Both the position numbers and the translations under genes were made by a program. A stretch of 64,000 nt of DNA from Flagellimonas nanhaiensis (GTDB lineage Bacteria > Bacteroidota > Bacteroidia > Flavobacteriales > Flavobacteriaceae): assembly GCF_003382275.1 (NCBI RefSeq), contig NZ_QTJX01000002.1, forward strand, positions 310,001-374,000, given 5' to 3'. Position 1 is the stretch's first letter; every line of letters begins with the position of its first letter. Shown in pieces: positions 10,001 to 16,991 of this stretch. The notes under the pieces are model-generated. The model was not told the DNA's origin and ran no database searches. It was given only the letters and a program-made list of their open reading frames with translations.

Positions 10001-10625
10001 GGTAGTTGGAGGTGATGGTTGGGCCTATGACATTGGTTACGGTGGGTTAGACCACGTGCTTGCTTCAGGAGAGGACATCAATGTTATGGTTCTGGACACT
10101 GAGGTATACTCAAACACGGGTGGACAAACCTCAAAAGCCACACCTTTAGGTGCAAGTGCTAAATTCTCAGTCTCAGGAAAGAGAACCAGCAAAAAGAGCT
10201 TGGCATTACAAGCTGTATCCTATGAAAATGTATACGTTGCCCAAGTGGCCATGGGTGCCAAAGATTTACAGACCCTTAGGGCCATAGAAGAGGCCGCTGC
10301 TTATCCAGGACCATCGCTTATCGTTGCTTACTCCCACTGTGGAGAACATGGTTATGATCTTAAAGATGGAGCACTCCAACAAGAAAAAGCAGTTGAATCC
10401 GGTTATTGGCCGTTATTCCGATTTGATCCATCCAAACCTAAAGGGAAGAAGTTTAAGTTGGATTCCAAACAGCCAAGCGTGCCTGTTGAGGAATTCATGT
10501 ACAACGAAACCCGATTCACGAGAGTAGCCAATGAAGATGCGGCATTGGGTGAGGAACTGCTAAAACAAGCACAGGAAGAAGTGGATACCAGATGGGAGCG
10601 ATTGGAATTGTTCAGAAATATGTAA
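7095..10625 (+). CDS. nifJ: Pyruvate:ferredoxin (flavodoxin) oxidoreductase, single chain
   Basis: Full-length homodimeric-type PFOR, 1176 aa, converting pyruvate and CoA to acetyl-CoA, CO2 and reduced ferredoxin, or the reverse. The N-terminal domain has YPITPASPMGEHVD near residue 30 and DGFRTSHE near residue 175. The inserted ferredoxin domain has CTQCNKCVAICP and CTGCDLCVAVCP (about residues 693-760). CSGCGETPY (about 823) and the ATGCSSIYGGN Cys serve the proximal cluster. The ThDP motif begins GGDGWAYDIGYGG near 974. Nothing is missing. A 226-base leader separates it from the ferredoxin gene, so it may have its own promoter. PFOR is unexpected in an otherwise aerobic-looking flavobacterium. 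Confidence 0.95.
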   Translation: MKKDFPKLICDANEAVARIAHKTNEVCAIYPITPASPMGEHVDVLSSEGETNIWGNVPKIVEMQSEGGAAGAVHGSLQGGALTTTFTASQGLLLMIPNMYKIAGELLPGVIHIAARTVATHALSIFGDHSDVMAARQTGFSMLFGGSVQEAMDFGLIAQVATLKSRVPFLNIFDGFRTSHEISKIDTIPDDIIKTMMPEEAIMEHKKRSLDPDNPVVRGTSQNPDVFFQAREAANTYYEKVPGIVQDTMDEFYKHTGRRYSLFYYIGHPEAEKVVVIMGSGQGPVMEAVDTMVKNGEKVGAIVVRLFRPFSISHFVDALPKTVKKVAVLDRTKEPGSTGEPLYLDVVTAFNESDRDMPKIIGGRYGLSSKEFDPAMVKAVFDELDKPEPKNHFTVGINDDVTHTSLEIGNRLKTIKNTFNCMFYGLGSDGTVGANKNSIKIIGETTDNYVQGYFVYDSKKAGAQTVSHLRFGPEPIYSSYLIHKADFIACHQFNFIEKYDILKNIKKGGTFLLNAPYSNTEIWDKLPKKMQEEIVENELDFYVIDASRVAQEAKLGKRTNTVLQTCFFAISGILPKDEAIQKIKDAIVKSYSHKGDKIVQMNFNAVDTSLENLQKVDYPEKITNDRGLKPMMTGTEDPFVIEVLGKILAGKGDELPVSAFPVDGTFPVGTSQYEKRGIANFIPVWDDENLCTQCNKCVAICPHAAIRAKVVPNSDLENAPSSMKAVPAKGRPFDTKTESYLLQVSPEDCTGCDLCVAVCPAESKEIENFKSINMRKKLDVEVEENANWDYFINLPDYDRTALQITNVKGSQFLEPLFEFSGACSGCGETPYIKMLTQLYGDSIMIANATGCSSIYGGNLPTTPYKTNKEGRGPAWANSLFEDNAEFGFGMKLALGKKQEIAADLLKSLKNEVGEELTESILTNPESNEAERKQKFEDIDKLKQILDTLNNPKAKKLNRLLEYLRRKALWVVGGDGWAYDIGYGGLDHVLASGEDINVMVLDTEVYSNTGGQTSKATPLGASAKFSVSGKRTSKKSLALQAVSYENVYVAQVAMGAKDLQTLRAIEEAAAYPGPSLIVAYSHCGEHGYDLKDGALQQEKAVESGYWPLFRFDPSKPKGKKFKLDSKQPSVPVEEFMYNETRFTRVANEDAALGEELLKQAQEEVDTRWERLELFRNM

Positions 10626-10669
10626 ATCAGATAAAGCCAATGAAGGTTAAACCCTAAAATTTGTCAATC

Positions 10670-11047
10670 ATGAAAGAAAAGGCCCAAAAACTGTTTGATG
10701 AAGCGATTCAAAAACTAAGAGAAGCCAATGATGAGCTATGCCGACCAGAAGAAGATGTGGTTAGGTCGTTGGTTTGCAGCAACTCGCATGATGCCATTGA
10801 AAAGTATCTAAAAGGATTTCTTGCGCTTAATTCCATTGAACCAAATGATGAAGAGAGTATAGATGGACTATATCAAAAATGCAAAAAGGTCAATCATCAT
10901 TTTGAGGAAGTACATCTTTCCGGGTTTGAATGCAATGCCCACAAAGATGACTCAAGGTTTCACAACGAGCCTTCTGAATTGAGCCGATGTTTTGACATTG
11001 CCGATAGTCTGGACACTTTTCTAAGAAGGGAAAAGATTATAGGTTGA
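10670..11047 (+). CDS. HEPN domain-like protein
   Basis: Protein of 125 aa, predicted all-helical. Residues 1-60 resemble the HEPN helical bundle, notably the stretch SNSHDAIEKYLKGFLALN near residue 38, where a helix with Ala-Lys-hydrophobic pattern is typical. A possible RxxxxH-type site (RFHNEP near residue 96) is not convincing. No MNT nucleotidyltransferase partner is adjacent, so a toxin-antitoxin role is not supported. It sits 44 bases after nifJ on the same strand and may be co-transcribed. I start it at the ATG at 10670 because the in-frame TTG at 10661 is weaker. Function unknown. Confidence 0.55.
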   Translation: MKEKAQKLFDEAIQKLREANDELCRPEEDVVRSLVCSNSHDAIEKYLKGFLALNSIEPNDEESIDGLYQKCKKVNHHFEEVHLSGFECNAHKDDSRFHNEPSELSRCFDIADSLDTFLRREKIIG

Positions 11048-11077
11048 TTAGCATATCCTTCTAACCAAAATAGAGTT

Positions 11078-11410
11078 TTAGGCCCCTTCGGGGGCCAGCT
11101 CAACCGTCAAGCCATTCAAATCTTCGGTTATGGGGATTTGACATCCCAACCTGCTATTGTCGTTCACAAAAAAGGCTTCGGAAAGCATGGCCTCTTCTTC
11201 ATCCGATTTTTCGGGCAGCGAATGATCTGAATTGATATAAAATTGACACGAAGCACACATGGCCATCCCCCCACATATACCCACGGTACCTTCCGGTGCC
11301 AGCTCGTAGGAACGTACAACTTCCATCAAGTTCATGTTCATATCCGTAGGGGCGTCCACCTCGTGAAGCATACCTTCCCGGTCCCTAATCTTTAAAACTA
11401 TGTCGCTCAT
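11078..11410 (-). CDS. [2Fe-2S] ferredoxin, adrenodoxin type
   Basis: Ferredoxin of 110 aa with one plant/adrenodoxin-type [2Fe-2S] cluster. CGGMAMCASCQ near residue 45 gives CxxxxxCxxC spacing, and the last Cys is in LGCQIPI near residue 93. It belongs to the Fdx/ISC-linked and P450-linked branch. It is convergent with the HEPN-like gene and about 125 bases downstream of the ferredoxin-NADP reductase on the same strand, so the pair probably works together. The C-terminal codons form a GC-rich hairpin that ends at the stop codon (11081-11096). Confidence 0.85.
   Translation of the reverse strand: MSDIVLKIRDREGMLHEVDAPTDMNMNLMEVVRSYELAPEGTVGICGGMAMCASCQFYINSDHSLPEKSDEEEAMLSEAFFVNDNSRLGCQIPITEDLNGLTVELAPEGA
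11081..11096. terminator. UUCG-loop hairpin at the ferredoxin stop codon
   Basis: GGCCCC, loop TTCG, GGGGCC read on the plus strand: a six-pair GC stem with the extra-stable cUUCGg loop. It sits just past the plus-strand HEPN-like gene, so it could stop transcription coming from nifJ, and it encodes the last residues APEGA of the minus-strand ferredoxin. No strong T-run follows on the plus strand, so termination is uncertain. Confidence 0.4.
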
Positions 11411-11535
11411 AACCTGTTTGTAGAGATTGTAATAGTCTCCAATCGAAGGGCGAAATTACACATATTCAAAGTTTTGGGAAACCTGTTTATGTTTTTCATA
11501 ACAAGTATGGGGAATCTTGTGAATATGCCCAAAGG

Positions 11536-12594
11536 CTATTTGATGGTCTTTACTACCGCCTTTGGCGCTTCTTTTTTACTGCCATCAAATCCTAAAACAC
11601 CCCCTACCGTAGTATACTTCATGACATACTTTTTGTTCGGAAAAATTCGCTGATAGGCACTTTGGCACATCAACGTGGCCTCATGAAAACCACATAAAAT
11701 AAGTTTCAGCTTTCCTGGGTAGGTATTTACATCCCCGATAGCGTAGATTCCGGGTATGTTGGTTTGATAGTCCAAAGAATTATCCACCTTAATGGCGTTT
11801 TTTTCAATTTCCAGACCCCATTCGGCAATAGGGCCCAGTTTTGGAGAAAGTCCAAACAAAGGAATGAAGTTGTCTACCTCAACATCCATTTCTTGGGATG
11901 TATCCGTTTTTTTAACGGTAACTTTTTCCAGTTTGTCATCTCCATGCAATCCCACCACTTCCGCAGGGGTAATCAAATTGATTTTTCCCTGATTTTTTAA
12001 TTCTTGGACTTTTTCCACTGAATCCAAAGCACCTCTAAACTCGTTTCTGCGGTGTACCAGAGTTACTTCCGAAGCGATATTGGCCAGAAAAATGGACCAA
12101 TCCAATGCGGAGTCCCCTCCACCGGCAATAAGAACCTTTTTGTTTCTGTAGATTTCCGGTTCTTTAATCATGTAGGCAACTCCATTGTCCTCAAATTTGG
12201 AAAGGTTGTCCAAAATAGGCTTTCTTGGCTCAAAACTGCCCAATCCCCCTGCAATGGCCACAATGGGTGCATTGTGCTTGGTTCCTTTGTTCGTGGTTAC
12301 CACAAAAGACCCATCCTCCAATTTTTCTATGGTCTCGGCTCTTTCTCCCAAGGTGAATCCAGGTTGAAAGGGCTTAATCTGTTCCATAAGATTATCCACC
12401 AGTTCACCTGCCAAAATCTCAGGAAATCCAGGGATATCGTAGATGGGCTTTTTGGGATAGATTTCTGCACACTGGCCACCAGGCTGGGGCAATGCATCAA
12501 TCAAATGACATTTTAATTGCAAAAGACCCGCTTCAAAAACAGCAAATAGTCCCGTAGGGCCAGCGCCAATTATCAGAATATCTGTTTTGATCAT
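11536..12594 (-). CDS. Ferredoxin--NADP reductase, thioredoxin reductase-like
   Basis: FAD/NAD(P)H flavoprotein of 352 aa that moves electrons between NADPH and ferredoxin. The FAD-binding GAGPTGLFA sits at residues 10-18, and the NAD(P)-binding GGGDSALDW near residue 158. YAIGDVNTYPGKLKLI near residue 291 is the C-terminal FAD motif. The redox-active CxxC of thioredoxin reductase is absent, which identifies the FNR (YumC-type) branch. It lies upstream of the [2Fe-2S] ferredoxin on the same strand and would connect the ferredoxins of this region to the NADPH pool. Confidence 0.87.
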   Translation of the reverse strand: MIKTDILIIGAGPTGLFAVFEAGLLQLKCHLIDALPQPGGQCAEIYPKKPIYDIPGFPEILAGELVDNLMEQIKPFQPGFTLGERAETIEKLEDGSFVVTTNKGTKHNAPIVAIAGGLGSFEPRKPILDNLSKFEDNGVAYMIKEPEIYRNKKVLIAGGGDSALDWSIFLANIASEVTLVHRRNEFRGALDSVEKVQELKNQGKINLITPAEVVGLHGDDKLEKVTVKKTDTSQEMDVEVDNFIPLFGLSPKLGPIAEWGLEIEKNAIKVDNSLDYQTNIPGIYAIGDVNTYPGKLKLILCGFHEATLMCQSAYQRIFPNKKYVMKYTTVGGVLGFDGSKKEAPKAVVKTIK

Positions 12595-12661
12595 GAAGCA
12601 ATAAGGTTAAATGATTTTTGCGAAGTCAGATTCGTTAAAGGAAAAATTCGGCCTAAAGAGA

Positions 12662-12907
12662 TTAGCTTAAATTAATAACTTCTTCTATCTGTGGAGCATA
12701 CTTTTTAATGGTCATTTCCACTCCACTCTTCAGTGTCATTTGGTTTACACTGCATCCGATACAGTTACCTTCCAAACGCACTTTTACAGAATTATCGTTA
12801 TCAATTGAAATCAACGTAATATCTCCTCCATCACTTTGAAGGAAAGGTCTTATTTCGTCCAATGCTTTTTCTACATTGCTTCTAATCTCTTCTGATGTCA
12901 TGCTCAT
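12662..12907 (-). CDS. NifU-like C-terminal domain Fe-S scaffold protein
   Basis: Stand-alone NifU C-terminal (Nfu) domain of 81 aa. The CIGCSVNQMTLKSGVE stretch near residue 38 carries the CxxC that assembles a 4Fe-4S cluster between two monomers. The ATG at 12907 overlaps the mrp stop codon by four bases (ATGA), and a second in-frame ATG lies two codons later. It is translationally coupled to mrp, a cluster carrier, so both likely load Fe-S proteins such as those encoded next door. Confidence 0.85.
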   Translation of the reverse strand: MSMTSEEIRSNVEKALDEIRPFLQSDGGDITLISIDNDNSVKVRLEGNCIGCSVNQMTLKSGVEMTIKKYAPQIEEVINLS

Positions 12908-14043
12908 TTCTTTTTAACGGCCGCACAACCAGCCATTGTTGTAATTTTTATTGCTTCGGTGGGTGGAAGTTCTGTGTTTCTTGCCACCAATTCCTGAACC
13001 ACATTTTTTGTGAGTTCTTCAAATGCTCCTTCAATGGGAGTTGCAGTCTGCAATACAGCTGGTCGGCCTACATCTCCGGCTTCCCGTATGCTTTGCACCA
13101 AAGGAACCTCCCCTAAAAACGGAACTTCAATGTTCTCCGCCAAATTCTTGGCCCCGTTTTGACCAAAGATATAGTATTTGTTGTTAGGTAATTCTGCAGG
13201 TGTAAAGTATGCCATATTCTCCACAATGCCCAAGACTGGAACATTTATAGCCTCTTGTTGGAACATGGCGACTCCTTTTCTGGCATCTGCCAAAGCTATT
13301 TCCTGGGGAGTACTTACGACAACTGCCCCTGTAACGGGTAGGGATTGCATAATGCTTAGATGAATATCACCGGTTCCCGGAGGTAAATCCAATAGTAGAA
13401 AATCCAATTCGCCCCAATGTGCATCAAAAATCATTTGGTTCAATGCTTTGGCGGCCATAGGTCCTCTCCAAATCACTGCTTGGTTGGGTTGAGTGAAAAA
13501 TCCGATGGAGAGCAATTTAACCCCATAGTTCTCAACGGGTTTCATTTTTGCCTTTCCATCTACGTTTATGGACAATGGTTTTTCCATGGCCACATCAAAC
13601 ATAATTGGGATTGAAGGCCCATAAATATCTGTATCCAGAAGGCCTACCTTAAAGCCCATCTTTGCCAAAGTAACTGCCAAGTTAGCCGTAACTGTAGACT
13701 TGCCTACTCCTCCTTTACCAGAAGCCACTGCAATAATGTTCTGTATACCAGGGATTGGATTTCCCTTTATTTGGTTTACAGTGGGTTTTTCAGGGGCATC
13801 AACCTTTAGGTTGACCTTGATTTTTGCTTTTTGATATACCTCACTATGGATGATTTTCAAAATCTCCACTTCGGTCTTCTTTCTGGCCTGAAGACTGGGG
13901 TTTTTAATGGTAACATCTACCTCCACCTCATCTCCAAATACTTGTACATTGTTTACCGCACCGCTCTCTACCAAATTCTGTCCCTCTCCAGGGGCAGAAA
14001 TTTTTTCCAAGGCCTTAAGAATGTCTGCTTTTTTCAGCTTCAT
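12904..14043 (-). CDS. mrp: Mrp/ApbC/NBP35 family iron-sulfur cluster carrier ATPase
   Basis: P-loop ATPase of 379 aa that carries 4Fe-4S clusters to apoproteins. Residues 1-85 form the MIP18 (DUF59) domain. The deviant Walker A, SGKGGVGKST, is near residue 107, and DLPPGTGD is near 216. The expected C-terminal CxxC is not obvious, since only one Cys remains in AGCAAVKKK. I choose the ATG at 14043, because the frame extends 28 codons upstream to 14127 with no family resemblance. It overlaps the downstream nifU-like gene by 4 bases. Confidence 0.87.
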   Translation of the reverse strand: MKLKKADILKALEKISAPGEGQNLVESGAVNNVQVFGDEVEVDVTIKNPSLQARKKTEVEILKIIHSEVYQKAKIKVNLKVDAPEKPTVNQIKGNPIPGIQNIIAVASGKGGVGKSTVTANLAVTLAKMGFKVGLLDTDIYGPSIPIMFDVAMEKPLSINVDGKAKMKPVENYGVKLLSIGFFTQPNQAVIWRGPMAAKALNQMIFDAHWGELDFLLLDLPPGTGDIHLSIMQSLPVTGAVVVSTPQEIALADARKGVAMFQQEAINVPVLGIVENMAYFTPAELPNNKYYIFGQNGAKNLAENIEVPFLGEVPLVQSIREAGDVGRPAVLQTATPIEGAFEELTKNVVQELVARNTELPPTEAIKITTMAGCAAVKKK

Positions 14044-14164
14044 CAATCCTATTTTTTCTCCAATCGTTTGTATTGATTCTAAATTACAAAGATACGTCTT
14101 AGGGGGGAGAATAGGAAGTTTGCGCATTGAAAATGAAGATGGTGGGATAGCCCCAATCTATATG

Positions 14165-14491
14165 CTATTCCAATTCTTTACCTGGGTCCCAAAAGTGTCT
14201 TTGGAAATCACATATTTGATTGTCCCTGACCTCAACTCCTTCGTTCTCCAGAAGCTGTTGCATGAGGCTTGTTCCATCAAAATGGTGCTTTCCAGTCAGT
14301 ACACCAACCCGGTTCACCACGCGGTGTGCCGGCACATCTTTTGCTGAAGAATTATTCATGGCCCAACCCACCATTCTTGCACTTCGAGCGGCTCCCAGGT
14401 ACTTTGCAATAGCTCCATAAGATGTTACCCTTCCATAGGGAATTTGCCGAGCCACCTCGTACACTTTATCAAAAAAGTTCTTTTCCTCCAT
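14165..14491 (-). CDS. Alkyltransferase-like (ATL) DNA-binding protein
   Basis: Small protein (108 aa) of the O6-alkylguanine-DNA alkyltransferase fold. IPYGRVTSYGAIAKYLG at residues 17-33 is the helix-turn-helix with the Arg finger region. The active-site motif reads PAHR where true alkyltransferases have PCHR, so the methyl-accepting Cys is replaced by Ala. Such ATL proteins bind and flip alkylated guanine and flag it for nucleotide excision repair rather than repairing it themselves. It is the last gene of a tight trmB-lysE-atl operon, one base after lysE. Confidence 0.85.
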   Translation of the reverse strand: MEEKNFFDKVYEVARQIPYGRVTSYGAIAKYLGAARSARMVGWAMNNSSAKDVPAHRVVNRVGVLTGKHHFDGTSLMQQLLENEGVEVRDNQICDFQRHFWDPGKELE

Positions 14492-14492
14492 G

Positions 14493-15122
14493 TTAACGAT
14501 AAAAGATTCGGATGAGGGTAATCATCAAAAGCACCAGCATAAGTGCACTCAATATGTAGTTGGAGTTCTTTGAAAATCTGTTGGTCTTGGTTTCCAACTT
14601 ATCAAAATAGAAAGTATAGAGATAGAGCACGGAAAAAGTACCTGTTCCGGCGGCCACAACAAACGTGGTAATGTCCTGGGCTTCAAATTTTATCCAACCA
14701 GCTTCGTTCCACATGGCATTTAGGCCGCTGTAGTACGGTATTGTCAACAGGTTCAGCGCTGCCAGCAGCATTCCTTTATAAAAACTGTTCTTTCTACTCA
14801 AATTGACTTCCTTCAATTGTTGTTTTTTGTTCCGCTTGGCGGTTACAAAAAAGTATACGGCAAAGAAGGCGAATACCCCAATGGCCACTTTGAACAGGAT
14901 ATCGATAACCTCTGGATTGTTGTACAAAAACTTTGAGATGAGCACGGCTACATAGGCTTGTACCATGATCATGGAAGAAACCCCCAAGCTAAAAATAATT
15001 CCGTTGACCTTTCCCTTTTCCACGCTGGTCTTAGCGGCATTCATGTTGAGCAACCCTGGTGGTACCGTAGCCATAAAAGCAGCGGAAAATGTGGCAAAAA
15101 AGAGTATGAGTATATGGGTCAT
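14493..15122 (-). CDS. LysE family translocator
   Basis: Membrane protein of 209 aa with about six hydrophobic segments and the N-terminal pattern FMATVPPGLLNMNAAKTSVEKG, typical of LysE/RhtB-type exporters, which exchange amino acids or related small compounds. The substrate is not predictable. It sits between trmB and the alkyltransferase-like gene with gaps of 3 and 1 bases, so the three are one transcription unit, although the shared function is not obvious. Confidence 0.72.
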   Translation of the reverse strand: MTHILILFFATFSAAFMATVPPGLLNMNAAKTSVEKGKVNGIIFSLGVSSMIMVQAYVAVLISKFLYNNPEVIDILFKVAIGVFAFFAVYFFVTAKRNKKQQLKEVNLSRKNSFYKGMLLAALNLLTIPYYSGLNAMWNEAGWIKFEAQDITTFVVAAGTGTFSVLYLYTFYFDKLETKTNRFSKNSNYILSALMLVLLMITLIRIFYR

Positions 15123-15125
15123 GGG

Positions 15126-15794
15126 TCAGTTGATCCTAAACTGGATATACGTGATTGGTTTTCCTTCCTCAAGATACTGATTTTCATAAAAAGTCTGAAT
15201 TCCAAGAACTTCTTCAGGGCTGCCCTCGTTTTTGTAGACATCGTGATTGGAATACAAAATTTCATGTTTCAACCCCTGTAAAAGACCCAGAGTATACCCG
15301 TGCATGAATTCACTATCCGTCTTTAGATTGACCACACCTTTTGGTTTGAGAATGTGCTTGTATTTGTCTAAAAAAACAGGATTGGTGAGTCGGTGTTTGG
15401 TGCGTTTGTACTTGATTTGCGGGTCTGGAAAAGTTATCCAAATTTCGTCTATTTCATTTTCTCCAAAAAGAAGGTCCACCAGCTCTATCTGAGTCCGAAG
15501 AAAGGCCACATTCTCCAATTTTTGTTCTAATGCCGTTTTAGCCCCACGCCAGAAACGAGCTCCTTTGATGTCTACACCAATGTAATTTCTATTCGGATTT
15601 CTTTGCGCCAATCCCACAGTATACTCCCCTTTTCCACAGCCCAGTTCCAAGACTATTGGGTTTTTGTTTCCAAAGAAAGAAGCCCAATTGCCTTTATATT
15701 TGAATCCGTCCAGAACCTCTTCCCTTGTTGGTTGGACCACATTGGAAAAAGCCTCATTTTCCTTAAACCGTTTCAGTTTGTTTTTACTCCCCAC
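15126..15794 (-). CDS. trmB: tRNA (guanine-N7-)-methyltransferase
   Basis: SAM-dependent enzyme that makes m7G46 in tRNA, 222 aa. The SAM motif is LELGCGKGEYTVGLA near residue 49, FLRTQIELVDLLF follows, and the catalytic-site signature ITFPDPQIKYKRTKHRLT lies near residue 120. The frame offers GTG at 15794 as the start and no ATG before the conserved region. A minus-strand TAGTTTTG box (15830-15837) lies 35 bases upstream. It heads the operon with lysE and atl. Confidence 0.9.
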   Translation of the reverse strand: MGSKNKLKRFKENEAFSNVVQPTREEVLDGFKYKGNWASFFGNKNPIVLELGCGKGEYTVGLAQRNPNRNYIGVDIKGARFWRGAKTALEQKLENVAFLRTQIELVDLLFGENEIDEIWITFPDPQIKYKRTKHRLTNPVFLDKYKHILKPKGVVNLKTDSEFMHGYTLGLLQGLKHEILYSNHDVYKNEGSPEEVLGIQTFYENQYLEEGKPITYIQFRIN

Positions 15795-15878
15795 TTTTTA
15801 TTGCCTTGTGCGAAAATTTAATGTTTTGGCAAAACTAAGGAAATCCAAAAGCAATCTGGGTTTTGTTTTTTTGCATTT

Positions 15879-16991
15879 ATGCAAAGCTCTAAACGTATTT
15901 TGGTAGCTCCTTTAAATTGGGGACTGGGACATGCGACAAGATGTATTCCAATTATTCAGGCTTTATTGGCAAATGGGCATCAACCTTTCATTGCTTCGGA
16001 TGGGGTGGCACTTTCCCTCTTGCAGAAGGAGTTTCCGGAACTGCCTACGTTTGAACTTCCATCTTATAAAATCACTTATGCGGAAAAGGGAAAGAACTTC
16101 AAGATAAAAATGGTCTGGGATTCCCCCAAGGTGCTCAAGGCCATGGCCAAGGAAAAAAAGGCTGTAAAAAAGTTGGTCAAAGACCATGAATTGGATGGAA
16201 TTATTTCTGATAATAGATTAGGGGTGTTTTACAAAAAGGTTCCTTGTGTATTCATTACCCATCAATTGAATGTGCTCTCAGGGAACACTACCTGGATGAG
16301 CTCCAAGGCGCATCAGAAAATCATTAAAAAATTTGATGCCTGCTGGGTGCCGGATGTTGAATCCAAGCCCAATCTCACCGGAAAGTTGGGGCATTTAAAA
16401 AAACCGAAATCTAACATTACCTATTTGGGACCTCTGAGTCGTTTTGAAAAGAAGGATACTCCCTATCAATATAATCTCATGGTCTTACTTTCTGGACCTG
16501 AACCACAGCGGACCTTGCTGGAAGAAAAGCTGTTAGAAGAACTTCAACAATTTGAAGGGAACGTTCTTTTTGTTCGGGGAAAAATTGAAGGTTCACAGAC
16601 CAAAGAAGAGCACAAAACCAATAAAAGTACTATCACGCTGTACAATTATATGCAATCTGCGGAACTGGAAATTGCGTTGAACCAGAGTGAAAAAGTATTG
16701 TGCCGATCAGGCTACACCACGGTTATGGATTTGGCTAAATTGGAAAAGAAGGCATTCTTTATTCCCACTCCCGGACAATACGAGCAGGAATATTTAGCTA
16801 AACGATTGCAAAAGAACAATTTAGTTCCCTATTGCAAACAAGATGACTTTAACGTAAAAGATTTAGACCGAATTGATGAGTTCGAAGGTCTTACCCATTT
16901 TGAACCTGAAGTTGATTATGAAGCGTTATTTTCGGTCTTTTCTAGAGTAAAAGAAAACTCGGAGCCCACATCCACTTCACTTTCTACATAA
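15879..16991 (+). CDS. Glycosyltransferase, MurG/GT28-like fold
   Basis: GT-B type glycosyltransferase of 370 aa. The N-terminus ILVAPLNWGLGHATRCIPII carries the Gly-rich donor/acceptor loop seen in MurG-like and UDP-glycosyltransferase-like enzymes. Near residue 275 SEKVLCRSGYTTVMDLAKL and FIPTPGQYEQEYLAKRL form the C-terminal nucleotide-sugar site. Donor and acceptor are unknown. The last 25 codons overlap the 3' end of the oppositely oriented phoR-like gene by 76 bases, and this tail is probably a read-through extension with little constraint of its own. Confidence 0.7.
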   Translation: MQSSKRILVAPLNWGLGHATRCIPIIQALLANGHQPFIASDGVALSLLQKEFPELPTFELPSYKITYAEKGKNFKIKMVWDSPKVLKAMAKEKKAVKKLVKDHELDGIISDNRLGVFYKKVPCVFITHQLNVLSGNTTWMSSKAHQKIIKKFDACWVPDVESKPNLTGKLGHLKKPKSNITYLGPLSRFEKKDTPYQYNLMVLLSGPEPQRTLLEEKLLEELQQFEGNVLFVRGKIEGSQTKEEHKTNKSTITLYNYMQSAELEIALNQSEKVLCRSGYTTVMDLAKLEKKAFFIPTPGQYEQEYLAKRLQKNNLVPYCKQDDFNVKDLDRIDEFEGLTHFEPEVDYEALFSVFSRVKENSEPTSTSLST

